From Prolixibacteraceae bacterium (GTDB lineage: Bacteria > Bacteroidota > Bacteroidia > Bacteroidales > Prolixibacteraceae): a stretch of DNA of 64,000 bases. Positions 42,975 through 50,603 of this stretch are shown piece after piece; the stretch's first letter is position 1; each line of letters begins with the position of its first letter. Both the position numbers and the translations under genes were made by a program. Below the pieces are notes generated by a model, which saw nothing but the letters and a program-made list of their open reading frames with translations, was not told the origin of the DNA and did no database searches. Where the stretch lies: the NCBI GenBank assembly GCA_019459525.1, contig JAIBEY010000061.1:1-64000 (forward strand), written 5' to 3'.

Positions 42975-44129
42975 ATGAACGCATTACTACAAGAGAAACA
43001 TCATCAGATCAGGGCAAAAGTGAGGCATTTTGCCGAGACTGTTGTTAAGCCGGTGATCGACGATTTTGATGAGAAAGAGATTTTCCCGGTTGACCTGGTT
43101 CGCGAAATGGGCAAAACCGGGGTGCTCGGAATGACCGCCCCTGTTGAGTTTGGTGGTCAGGGCAGCGATTATCTTTCGTATGTTATCGCTATTGAAGAAA
43201 TGGCCCGGATCGACAGTTCGATGGCTGCAACGCTTGCTGCCCATAACTCGCTGGGTGTTGGCCCGATTTTAGAATTTGGAACGCAGCAACAAAAAGAAAA
43301 ATTTATTCCGGCATTTTGTACCGGTGAAAAATTATGGGCCTTTGGACTTACCGAAGAAAATGCCGGATCGGATGCTCAGGGTGTTGAAACCACTGCTCAA
43401 ATCGTTGACAATGAATTTGTGGTTAATGGCTCAAAAAAATACATTACCAACGGGACTTCGGAGATTTCTGCCGGAATGACCACTTTGGCCCTTACCGGAG
43501 AAAAAGATGGGCGCAAAGAATTTACCGCTATCCTGATAGAGAAAGAACGAGAAGGATACATCCGCGAAACCATGAAAAGTAAACTGGTTTGGCGGGCTGC
43601 CGATAATGGGATTCTTTATTTTAACGATTGCCGTGTGCCGCTCGAAAACCAGTTGGGCGAACGGGGTTATGGCTTTAAAATTATGCTGAAAACCTTGGAC
43701 TCCGGAAGGTTATCGATTGCAGCTATTGGATTGGGTTTGGCACAGGGTGCGTACGAGATTGCCCGTTCATATGCCAAACAACGTAAACAATTCGGTAAAT
43801 CGCTCAGCGAATTTCAGGTCATTGCATTTAAACTGGCCGACATGGCCTTGAAAATAGAAAATGCCCGGAATACCTTATACAATGCCTGTTGGTTGAAAGA
43901 TAACGGTCATCCTTTTGCGCAACAGGCAGCAATGGCTAAACTTTATGCAGCTGAAATTGCACGCGAAGTAGCCGACGAGGCCGTTCAGATTCTGGGCGGT
44001 GCTGGTTTGTTCAAGAACCGCGAATGGCCAATCGAACGTTTCTACCGCGACCAGCGTTTACTGCAAATTGGCGAAGGAACTTCCGAAATTCTGCGGATGG
44101 TGATTTCACGAAATATCCTGAAAGAGTAA
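42975..44129 (+). CDS. Acyl-CoA dehydrogenase (leucine-cluster context)
   Basis: A 384-residue FAD acyl-CoA dehydrogenase. LWAFGLTEENAGSDAQGVETTA, QFGKSLSEFQVIAFKLADM, and QIGEGTSEILRMVISRNIL (key words F-x-L-T-E-x-x-A-G-S-D, Q-F-G-K) are present. The candidate catalytic Glu367 in GEGTSEI sits at the position used by short/medium chain dehydrogenases; classic isovaleryl-CoA dehydrogenase has GAGTSEV there and uses another Glu. So context suggests isovaleryl-CoA oxidation (LiuA role), while the motif suggests a generic short-chain enzyme. The leucine-cluster order leaves either reading open. Confidence 0.82.
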   Translation: MNALLQEKHHQIRAKVRHFAETVVKPVIDDFDEKEIFPVDLVREMGKTGVLGMTAPVEFGGQGSDYLSYVIAIEEMARIDSSMAATLAAHNSLGVGPILEFGTQQQKEKFIPAFCTGEKLWAFGLTEENAGSDAQGVETTAQIVDNEFVVNGSKKYITNGTSEISAGMTTLALTGEKDGRKEFTAILIEKEREGYIRETMKSKLVWRAADNGILYFNDCRVPLENQLGERGYGFKIMLKTLDSGRLSIAAIGLGLAQGAYEIARSYAKQRKQFGKSLSEFQVIAFKLADMALKIENARNTLYNACWLKDNGHPFAQQAAMAKLYAAEIAREVADEAVQILGGAGLFKNREWPIERFYRDQRLLQIGEGTSEILRMVISRNILKE

Positions 44130-44251
44130 AAAGTTCGGAGTGAACTAGAGTTGGGAGTGCCTAAAGTTGATACATTTACCGATCATAACCGAAAAAACTG
44201 TAATTTGCAGGAAGTTTTTACATTCGCAATTCAATGTCGTTTAGTTTGGGA

Positions 44252-44315
44252 CGTCATTGAAAACGTAGTGAGACAATCTGCTGATTAAAAGATCGCTTCG
44301 TTTCTCGCGATGACG
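44252..44315. repeat. Degenerate CGTCATTG...CGATGACG palindromic element
   Basis: CGTCATTGA...ACGTAGTGAGACAATCTG (44252-44280) faces GATCGCTTCG...CTCGCGATGACG (44291-44315) as an imperfect inverted repeat around a CTGATTAAAA loop. The words CGTCATTG, AGCAATCT-like and GCGATGACG belong to a palindromic element known as dispersed copies in many bacteria. Confidence 0.6.
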
Positions 44316-44351
44316 ATTTTTATCGTACGATTTCTTAAATATACGACATTG

Positions 44352-44379
44352 ATTCATAATTCATCATTCATAATTCATC
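44352..44379 (+). repeat. Two perfect tandem copies of a 14-bp AT-rich unit
   Basis: ATTCATAATTCATC occurs twice back to back (44352-44365 and 44366-44379), directly before the fni start. No regulatory role is evident. Confidence 0.7.
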
Positions 44380-44386
44380 ATTTTCA

Positions 44387-45397
44387 ATGGCTTCCGATCG
44401 AAAACTCGAACACATTAAACTAGCGCTCGACTCCCAGACCAAACTCTCCGAACAGGATCTTCGTTTCAACTACGAACCTATGCTTTCAGCTCATCCTGAA
44501 AATCCGGATTTAAGCATCCGGTTTATTGGGAAAACCATGCGGACACCCATTTGGGTTTCGAGCATGACTGGCGGAACCGGTATGGCTCAGCAGATTAATC
44601 GGAACATTGCACGTGCCTGCCGCGAATTTGGAATGGGAATGGGTTTGGGTTCGTGCCGCAAAATTCTTTTCGACAAAACCGATTGGGCCGACTTTGATTT
44701 TCGCGACGAAATCGGTGAAGATCAGCCATTCTGGGCCAACCTCGGAATTGCACAAATTGAAGAATTACTGCATTCCAATTCTATTCAGGCTGTGGTTGAT
44801 ATGGTTGGCGAATTGCGCGCCGACGGATTGATTGTTCATGTCAACCCGTTGCAGGAATGGTTTCAGCCCGAAGGGAACCGGTTGAAACAATCACCTCTCC
44901 AAACCATAAAAGAGTTACTTTACAGGGTTAAGATAAAAATAATTGTAAAAGAAGTTGGGCAGGGGTTTGGCCCTGAAAGTTTACGCCAATTGCTTGCGCT
45001 TCCGCTTAGAGCCATCGAATTTGGAGGTTATGGCGGCACCAATTTTTCGAAACTGGAAATGTTGCGCGACGATCAGCAAAAGCTCGAAACCAGTTTACCA
45101 TTTGCTTTTGTCGGTCATTCGGCCAGCCAAATGGTCAGTTCAATCAATCAAATCCTGAAAGAGGATTCGCGACCGGCTTGTGAGCAGATTATTATTTCCG
45201 GAGGTATTCATAATGCTCTTGATGGTTATTTTCTGACATCGAAATGTCAGCTCCCATCCGTATTTGGCATGGCTTCTTCCGTTTTAAAACCCGCTTCAGA
45301 AAGTTACGAGTCGCTGCATAGTTTTATCGAAAATCAGATTCAGGTATTGAGCCTGGCAAAGGCTTATTTGAAAATTAATCCCGATTATCATGGATGA
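44387..45397 (+). CDS. fni: Type 2 isopentenyl-diphosphate delta-isomerase (FMN-dependent)
   Basis: A 336-residue FMN/NADPH-dependent isomerase interconverting IPP and DMAPP. Family motifs: WVSSMTGGTG (57-65), GLGSCR near 87-92, HVNPLQEWFQPEGN (151-164, with the catalytic Gln and Glu), EVGQGFGPE, FGGYGGTNFSKLE and SGGIHNALDG. Overlaps mvaA by 8 bp and is first of the mevalonate group. The tandem AT-rich repeat and the palindromic element lie just upstream. Unrelated to type 1 Idi. Confidence 0.93.
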   Translation: MASDRKLEHIKLALDSQTKLSEQDLRFNYEPMLSAHPENPDLSIRFIGKTMRTPIWVSSMTGGTGMAQQINRNIARACREFGMGMGLGSCRKILFDKTDWADFDFRDEIGEDQPFWANLGIAQIEELLHSNSIQAVVDMVGELRADGLIVHVNPLQEWFQPEGNRLKQSPLQTIKELLYRVKIKIIVKEVGQGFGPESLRQLLALPLRAIEFGGYGGTNFSKLEMLRDDQQKLETSLPFAFVGHSASQMVSSINQILKEDSRPACEQIIISGGIHNALDGYFLTSKCQLPSVFGMASSVLKPASESYESLHSFIENQIQVLSLAKAYLKINPDYHG

Positions 45398-46706
45398 ATC
45401 CATTATACATGGGTTTTCAAAGTACAACAAGCAACAGCGCATTGATGCGTTGATTCAAAAATATGGTTTTCAGGAAGATCTGGTCGGTTGGCTGGCTACC
45501 TTCGAAAACCCCAACGCCGCTATTCAAAAGATTATTGATGACCTAAGTGAAAACCCGGTTTCCAGTTTTCCTTTTCCTTTTTCCATTGCACCAAATTTTG
45601 TGGTCAACGGCAAAAATTTGTTCTTTCCGCTGGTTTCCGAAGAAAGTTCGGTGGTTGCAGCGTTAAGCAATGCTGCCGGTTTTTGGGCTCGCCGGGGAGG
45701 TTTTCATGCCGAAATTTTGGGCACTGAAAAAAAAGGACAGGTTCATTTTTGCTGGAACGGAAATCCGGAGTATTTGCAGTCGCTTTTTCCCGAAATCCGC
45801 TCGAAATTACTGGCCGAAAGCGCACTCCTGACCGCCAAAATGGATGAGCGCGGAGGTGGAATTACCGGAATTGAACTGAAATCGTTGCCCCACATTTTAC
45901 CTAACTATTATCAGCTCGATGCTTCGTTCGAAACCTGCGACGCGATGGGCGCCAATTTTATCAACTCCTGTCTGGAGCAATTTGGCAAAAGTCTTCAGGA
46001 GTTTTTTCAGACGAGTTCAAAGGTTTCGGCTGGGCAGCGCGAGTGTGAAGTTATCATGGCTATTTTGTCCAATTATACGCCTGAGAGTCGGGTTCGAGCA
46101 TGGGTTGAATGCCCAATTGTGGATCTTCTTGATGGTAAAACGGAAGCGGAATGCCTTCATTTTGCCCGAAAGATGGAGCAGGCGGTTCGAATTTCACAAG
46201 TCGATGTTTCGCGCGCGGTGACTCACAACAAAGGTATTTTCAACGGTATTGATGCGTTAGCGGTGGCTACCGGGAACGATTTTCGGGCGATTGAGGCCTG
46301 CGGACATGCTTTTGCTGCCCGGAATGGCCAGTATGCCGGATTAACCGATATCCAGATTCAGGACGGGAAATTCCGTTTCAGCATTGAGCTGGCTTTGGCC
46401 GTTGGTGTGGTTGGCGGGGTCACGGCTGTTCATCCGCTGGCTAAACTGGCGATGCAAATTCTAGATCAGCCATCGGCTAAAGAACTGATGATGTACATGT
46501 CGATTGCCGGGCTGGCCTCTAATTTTGGGGCAGTCAAAGCGTTGGTTTCGGTTGGTATTCAGCGGGGACATATGAAAATGCACCTGAGTAATATTATGAA
46601 CCAGTTACAGGTGCCAGAGGATCAGCGAGCCAAAATTCAAGCATATTTTTACGACAAAACGGTATCCTATTCAGCTGTCGAAGAATATTGGTTAGCAGTA
46701 AAATAA
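45390..46706 (+). CDS. mvaA: Class II hydroxymethylglutaryl-CoA reductase
   Basis: A 438-residue HMG-CoA reductase without membrane anchor. Class II words: ENPVSSFPFPFSIAPNFVVNGK (E-N near 51-52), DAMGANFINSCLEQ, THNKGIFNGIDALAVATGNDFRAIEACGHAFAARNGQYAGLT, shortened to THNKGIFNGI and ATGNDFRAIEA, and the flap His near 394 (RGHMKMH). The class is called degradative in Pseudomonas mevalonii, but in bacteria with a mevalonate operon it makes mevalonate. Its substrate HMG-CoA is the product of the adjacent liu genes. Starts inside the fni end. Confidence 0.93.
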   Translation: MDESIIHGFSKYNKQQRIDALIQKYGFQEDLVGWLATFENPNAAIQKIIDDLSENPVSSFPFPFSIAPNFVVNGKNLFFPLVSEESSVVAALSNAAGFWARRGGFHAEILGTEKKGQVHFCWNGNPEYLQSLFPEIRSKLLAESALLTAKMDERGGGITGIELKSLPHILPNYYQLDASFETCDAMGANFINSCLEQFGKSLQEFFQTSSKVSAGQRECEVIMAILSNYTPESRVRAWVECPIVDLLDGKTEAECLHFARKMEQAVRISQVDVSRAVTHNKGIFNGIDALAVATGNDFRAIEACGHAFAARNGQYAGLTDIQIQDGKFRFSIELALAVGVVGGVTAVHPLAKLAMQILDQPSAKELMMYMSIAGLASNFGAVKALVSVGIQRGHMKMHLSNIMNQLQVPEDQRAKIQAYFYDKTVSYSAVEEYWLAVK

Positions 46707-46716
46707 GTAAAATACA

Positions 46717-46810
46717 TCTCCGTGTAACTCTGTGAAAAACTCTGTTAACTCTGTGTTATAATTTTTTACCACAGAGAGCACAGAGAAATAGCACAGAGTT
46801 TCACAGAGCA
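46717..46810. repeat. CTCTGTG / CACAGAG inverted repeat between mvaA and the kinase gene
   Basis: Four CTCTGTG/CTCTGTT copies (46728-46755) face four CACAGAG copies (46770-46808) around an ATAATTTTTTACC loop. Copies of this kind are dispersed intergenic repeats in many genomes. Confidence 0.65.
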
Positions 46811-46815
46811 ATAAA

Positions 46816-47745
46816 ATGAAATTATTGTCGATTCTTGCTAAATATCGCGCCAATGGCAAACTGCTTTTAACCGGAGAATATTTGGTTCTTCATGGTGCGA
46901 AGGCGATTGCGTTACCGCTGAAAGTTGGTCAGCATCTATCGGTTTCTGAGGAGAATCATTCCGATTTGGCCCACTGGCAGGCTTTGCACGATGGAAAGGT
47001 TTGGTTTTCGTGCGAACTCGATTCAAAAGATTTTTCGGTTTTAAAGACAAGTCATCCGGAAAAAGCCGAAATCCTCAGTCGGATATTCAAAACCATCAAA
47101 AGTTTGAATCCTGAATTTACACTGCAAGCCGGAACAAAATTCGAAACTACGCTCGAAGCTGATCCGGAGTGGGGTTTTGGCAGCAGCAGTACGCTGGTGA
47201 GTTTGCTTTCGCAGTGGGCTGGAGTTGATCCATTTAAACTGAACGAACTGGTTTTTAAAGGCTCTGGATTCGACATTGCTTGTGCAACGGCTGATGGACC
47301 GATTTTTTATATCAGGAATAAGCCTGCTGAACCACTTGCCTTGAATTATACATTTGCTGATCAGTTATTTTTGTTGTATTCCGGACAAAAGAAAAAAACG
47401 GCGAAGGAGGTCAGTTCATTTTTGAAAGAGAAAACCGTTTCCGAGCAATTGATTTTTGAAATGTCGGCGCTTTCCGAAGAATTTGCAGCTTGCCGGAAAC
47501 AGCATGAATTTAACCGGTTGATCAGGAAACATGAAGAAATGATTGGGTCACTGATTGGGCAAATGCCTGTAAAAGAGCAGTGTTTTGCTGATTTTGATGG
47601 TGGAATAAAATCGTTGGGTGCCTGGGGTGGCGACTTTTACCTGGTTTCTACTGAACAACCTTTTGCCGCGGTAAAAAAATATTTTGAAAACAAAGGACTG
47701 TCCACGATGTTTAGGTGGGACGATCTGATTTTAAAACGGAAATAA
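46816..47745 (+). CDS. GYDIA-type GHMP kinase, probable phosphomevalonate kinase
   Basis: A 309-residue GHMP-family kinase. NGKLLLTGEYLVLHGAKAIALP begins the fold, WGFGSSSTLVSL (119-130) is the ATP loop, and GFDIACATADGPIF (151-164) is the GYDIA signature region with Phe for Tyr. The Bacteroidota GYDIA group has no assigned activity that I can quote. Within this cluster the diphosphomevalonate decarboxylase and mevalonate kinase are identified separately, so this gene is left for the phosphomevalonate kinase step by elimination. Ends 2 bp before mvaD. Confidence 0.78.
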   Translation: MKLLSILAKYRANGKLLLTGEYLVLHGAKAIALPLKVGQHLSVSEENHSDLAHWQALHDGKVWFSCELDSKDFSVLKTSHPEKAEILSRIFKTIKSLNPEFTLQAGTKFETTLEADPEWGFGSSSTLVSLLSQWAGVDPFKLNELVFKGSGFDIACATADGPIFYIRNKPAEPLALNYTFADQLFLLYSGQKKKTAKEVSSFLKEKTVSEQLIFEMSALSEEFAACRKQHEFNRLIRKHEEMIGSLIGQMPVKEQCFADFDGGIKSLGAWGGDFYLVSTEQPFAAVKKYFENKGLSTMFRWDDLILKRK

Positions 47746-47747
47746 GC

Positions 47748-48797
47748 ATGACCGGAACGGTAAAACATACGCATTGGAGCAAGTGGAAATGCCCGTCGAA
47801 TATAGCGCTGGTGAAATACTGGGGCAAACGCGATTTCCAGAAACCCATGAACCCGTCGCTGAGTTTTGTGCTTCAAAATGCATTTACCGAAACATCGGTG
47901 GAGTTGCATAAAGATGGCGATCAAAAAGTGGAGTTCTACTTCGAAGGTGCGGCTAGTTCGTTTGGCGAGCGTATCGAAAAATATCTCAATCATGTTTCAG
48001 TCTGGTTGCCTTGGGTGAATAAATATCATTTCAGGATACACAGTAGCAACAGCTTTCCTCATTCGGCCGGAATTGCTTCTTCCGCTTCGTCCTTCGGGGC
48101 GCTGGCTCTGTGTTTGACCGAACTCGATTTTGCAATTTCAGGAAAAGAAACCAATTGCCCTGAATTCTGGCAAAAGGCTTCGGAATTGGCGCGGATGGGC
48201 AGCGGAAGCGCCTGCCGATCGGTTTACCCCGGTTTTGTCCTTTGGGGACAAACTCAGTTGTTTGAATCGTGCAGCGATGAACATGCGATACCGCTTTCAG
48301 AAGGAGTCCATCAGGTATTTTACGGGTTGCGAGATGCTATCCTGATGGTCGATTCGGGAACCAAAGAGGTTTCGAGTTCGGTGGGACATCGGTTGATGGA
48401 CGAACATTTTTATCAGCGTTCGCGTATTGCGCAGGCTCACGAAAATATTAATGAGCTTTATTTGGCTTTGCTTACCGGCGACCTGGAAAAATTCGTCGCG
48501 GTGGTTGAGAATGAAGCGTTGAGTTTACATGCCATGATGATGACTTCGAATCCATCGTTTTTGTTGCTGAAGCCGAATAGCCTGGAGCTGATCAGCCGGA
48601 TTCGCCGGTTTCGGGAAACGACGCAGATCCCGGTTTGTTTTACGATCGATGCCGGACCAAACATTCATTTGCTGTATTTTCAGGAAAACGAACCCGACGT
48701 GAAAGCGTTTATTGAACGCGAATTGCTGGTTTTCTGCGAAAACAGAAAGTGGATTGACGATGGAATTGGCAACGGACCTGAAAAATTAATGAATTGA
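47748..48797 (+). CDS. mvaD: Diphosphomevalonate decarboxylase
   Basis: A 349-residue enzyme making IPP from diphosphomevalonate. The N-terminal SNIALVKYWGKRD (18-29) is the family word; ATP loop HSAGIASSASSFGAL (105-119); MGSGSACRSVYPGFVLW, shortened to GSGSACRS; and FTIDAGPNIHLLYF near the end. The open frame starts earlier (47715) but ATG 47748 lies just after the previous stop and fits. The product IPP is the substrate of Fni encoded upstream. Confidence 0.93.
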   Translation: MTGTVKHTHWSKWKCPSNIALVKYWGKRDFQKPMNPSLSFVLQNAFTETSVELHKDGDQKVEFYFEGAASSFGERIEKYLNHVSVWLPWVNKYHFRIHSSNSFPHSAGIASSASSFGALALCLTELDFAISGKETNCPEFWQKASELARMGSGSACRSVYPGFVLWGQTQLFESCSDEHAIPLSEGVHQVFYGLRDAILMVDSGTKEVSSSVGHRLMDEHFYQRSRIAQAHENINELYLALLTGDLEKFVAVVENEALSLHAMMMTSNPSFLLLKPNSLELISRIRRFRETTQIPVCFTIDAGPNIHLLYFQENEPDVKAFIERELLVFCENRKWIDDGIGNGPEKLMN

Positions 48798-48798
48798 T

Positions 48799-48862
48799 AC
48801 GAGTTGCGGGGTTCGTGTTGCGAGTTGGCAAAACCCGCAACATGCAACTCGTAACCCGCAAC
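48799..48862. repeat. GTTGCGGG / CCCGCAAC inverted repeat between mvaD and mevalonate kinase
   Basis: ACGAGTTGCGGGGTT and TTGCGAGTT (48809-48836) face AACCCGCAAC and AACTCGTAACCCGCAAC (48841-48862) as complementary arms. It fills the gap completely. Confidence 0.65.
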
Positions 48863-48875
48863 AAAAAATTGAAAA

Positions 48876-49790
48876 ATGGAACTTGGAACTATATTTAACT
48901 CAAAACTACTTCTTTTTGGCGAATACGGACTGATGTATGATGCGATGGCTTTGTCGGTTCCGTTTCCAAAGTTCTCGGGTTTTCTGGATTTTGAATCGGA
49001 TCACTCGCACTTGGAAAGTAATGCTCAAATCCGGAAGTTTTACAAGCATTTGAAATCGGCAGATTCCAACAAAGAATTGCATTTTTCGTTCGATTTGCCC
49101 AGGCTTGAAAATGATCTTGAACGCGGACTTTTCTTTAATTCCAGTATTCCTCAACAATACGGCTTGGGAAGTTCGGGTGCTTTGGTGGCGGCGCTTTTTG
49201 GCAAATATGCATTTCCGTCCAACCTGGGAAATAATCTCTCCCCTGAAATTTTAAAAGCCAACTTTGCTGTGCTTGAAAGCTTTTTCCATGGGAAAAGTTC
49301 GGGGCTCGATCCGCTGATTTCGTACCTGAATAAACCAATTTTAATTGACTCCCAAAAACAGATTGTTTCTGTTGATTTTGATTTGCAAAAGGCGGGTTTG
49401 GCAGTTGCCTTAATTGATACCAAAACGACCGGGGCAACGGGCCCGCTGGTGAAACATTTTATCGATCTTTTTAATCTTCCGGAGTTTGAAGAGGCTTTCG
49501 GGAAGCAGTTTATCCCGGCGAATAATGGCTGTATTGAGAGTTTGCTAAATGGCGACAAACAGCAATTATTCCTGCATTTAGAACAATTGGTCAGGTTTCA
49601 ACGGTATCATTTTCACCGGATGATTCCCGTAAATTTTCATCGGCTCATTTCTTTCGCGCACTGCGAGAAAGTATATATTAAACTGCTGGGATCGGGTGGT
49701 GGTGGCTATCTGCTGGCTTTTGCCGAATCGGATGCTGTTCTTAACCAGTGGTCGGCGAAACGTGGGATCGAATTGTTGAGAATAGTTTGA
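48876..49790 (+). CDS. mvk: Mevalonate kinase
   Basis: A 304-residue GHMP kinase. Motif 1 KLLLFGEYGLMYDAMALSVPF near 10-30 (GEYxVxxxxxAL/I-type), motif 2 QYGLGSSGALVAALF (94-108), then GKSSGLDPLISY (139-150) with the catalytic Asp145, and LLGSGGGGYLLAFAE near the C-terminus (motif 3). Resembles the mevalonate kinase assigned in Bacteroidota mevalonate clusters. As the last enzyme gene of the same-strand run it completes the set MvaA, Mvk, GYDIA kinase, MvaD and Fni. Confidence 0.85.
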   Translation: MELGTIFNSKLLLFGEYGLMYDAMALSVPFPKFSGFLDFESDHSHLESNAQIRKFYKHLKSADSNKELHFSFDLPRLENDLERGLFFNSSIPQQYGLGSSGALVAALFGKYAFPSNLGNNLSPEILKANFAVLESFFHGKSSGLDPLISYLNKPILIDSQKQIVSVDFDLQKAGLAVALIDTKTTGATGPLVKHFIDLFNLPEFEEAFGKQFIPANNGCIESLLNGDKQQLFLHLEQLVRFQRYHFHRMIPVNFHRLISFAHCEKVYIKLLGSGGGGYLLAFAESDAVLNQWSAKRGIELLRIV

Positions 49791-49891
49791 TTTTCCGGTG
49801 TCGGCACACGACTGATGCCGTGCTAATGTGAAATGAATCCTAAAACTTAATCCCTGTGAGCCCGTTTATTTACCATTCTTGATTCTGATTC

Positions 49892-49899
49892 TATATTTG
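49892..49899 (+). promoter_or_regulatory. Probable -7 element of the satP gene
   Basis: TATATTTG, an exact TAnnTTTG match, 24 bp before the satP ATG, with GCGACC following as a possible start region. No clear -33 TTG. Confidence 0.45.
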
Positions 49900-49923
49900 C
49901 GACCTTTAAAAAATTAGAACAGA

Positions 49924-50484
49924 ATGGAAAAGAAAATGGGTAACCCTGCGGTTGTTGGGCTGGCAGGTTTTGGTTTAACAACGTTGTTGTTACAGTTGCA
50001 TAACATCGGAATCTGTGGTCTTGGCCCCGTGCTTGCCATGGGTATCATTTTTGGCGGACTGGCTCAAATGATTGCAGGCTTTCAGGAGCAAAAAATGGGA
50101 AATAATTTTGGCTACAGTGCATTTGTTGCCTATGGTAGTTTCTGGATCGGGTTGGCAATTATTTGGATACTTAACTTCCTGAAAGTATATGAAACCAGTC
50201 ATACCGAACTTGGTTTGTATATGCTGGTTTGGACACTCTACACGGTGATTATGTTTGTGGCTTCGTTGCGTGTGCACAAGGCTATGGCTATAACCTTCGG
50301 GTTGTTGTTAATTGGTTTTATCCTTTTGGTTTTGGGGCTTTTGGGTAATCCGGTATTCGTAAAAGTGGCAGGTTACGAACTTATTTTATGTGCTTTGATG
50401 GCCTGGTATATGATGGCTGCAATTATTATCAACGATTTGGCGGGCAAAACAGTTCTCCCGAACGGAGTACCTTTTATCAGGTAA
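49924..50484 (+). CDS. satP: SatP/YaaH family acetate (succinate) transporter
   Basis: A 186-residue six-helix membrane protein of the GPR1/FUN34/YaaH family. NPAVVGLAGFGLTTLLLQLHNIG near the N-terminus carries the NPAPLGL-type motif; AQMIAGFQEQKMGNNFGYSAF and GYSAFVAYGSFW are family words. It imports acetate (and succinate in E. coli) with protons. Lies 130 bp after mvk and ends at a strong terminator. No acs gene is adjacent. In a cell funnelling acyl-CoAs to HMG-CoA, acetate uptake could be related, an idea only. Confidence 0.9.
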   Translation: MEKKMGNPAVVGLAGFGLTTLLLQLHNIGICGLGPVLAMGIIFGGLAQMIAGFQEQKMGNNFGYSAFVAYGSFWIGLAIIWILNFLKVYETSHTELGLYMLVWTLYTVIMFVASLRVHKAMAITFGLLLIGFILLVLGLLGNPVFVKVAGYELILCALMAWYMMAAIIINDLAGKTVLPNGVPFIR

Positions 50485-50541
50485 AAAAATTAGAACAGCG
50501 TGCAGAAAGGTTTGCCGGTAGGTAGGCCTATATTGCATGAA

Positions 50542-50575
50542 AAAAGCGGAACCGGATGACCCGGATTCCGCTTTT
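50542..50575. terminator. Bidirectional terminator between satP and the TonB receptor gene
   Basis: AAAAGCGGAACCGG (50542-50555) pairs with CCGGATTCCGCTTTT (50561-50575), a 14-bp stem with an A bulge and 5-nt loop. T- and A-runs on both flanks fit convergent genes. Confidence 0.85.
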
Positions 50576-50603
50576 CTATTTGCGTTATTTAACTATTGGT
50601 TAT

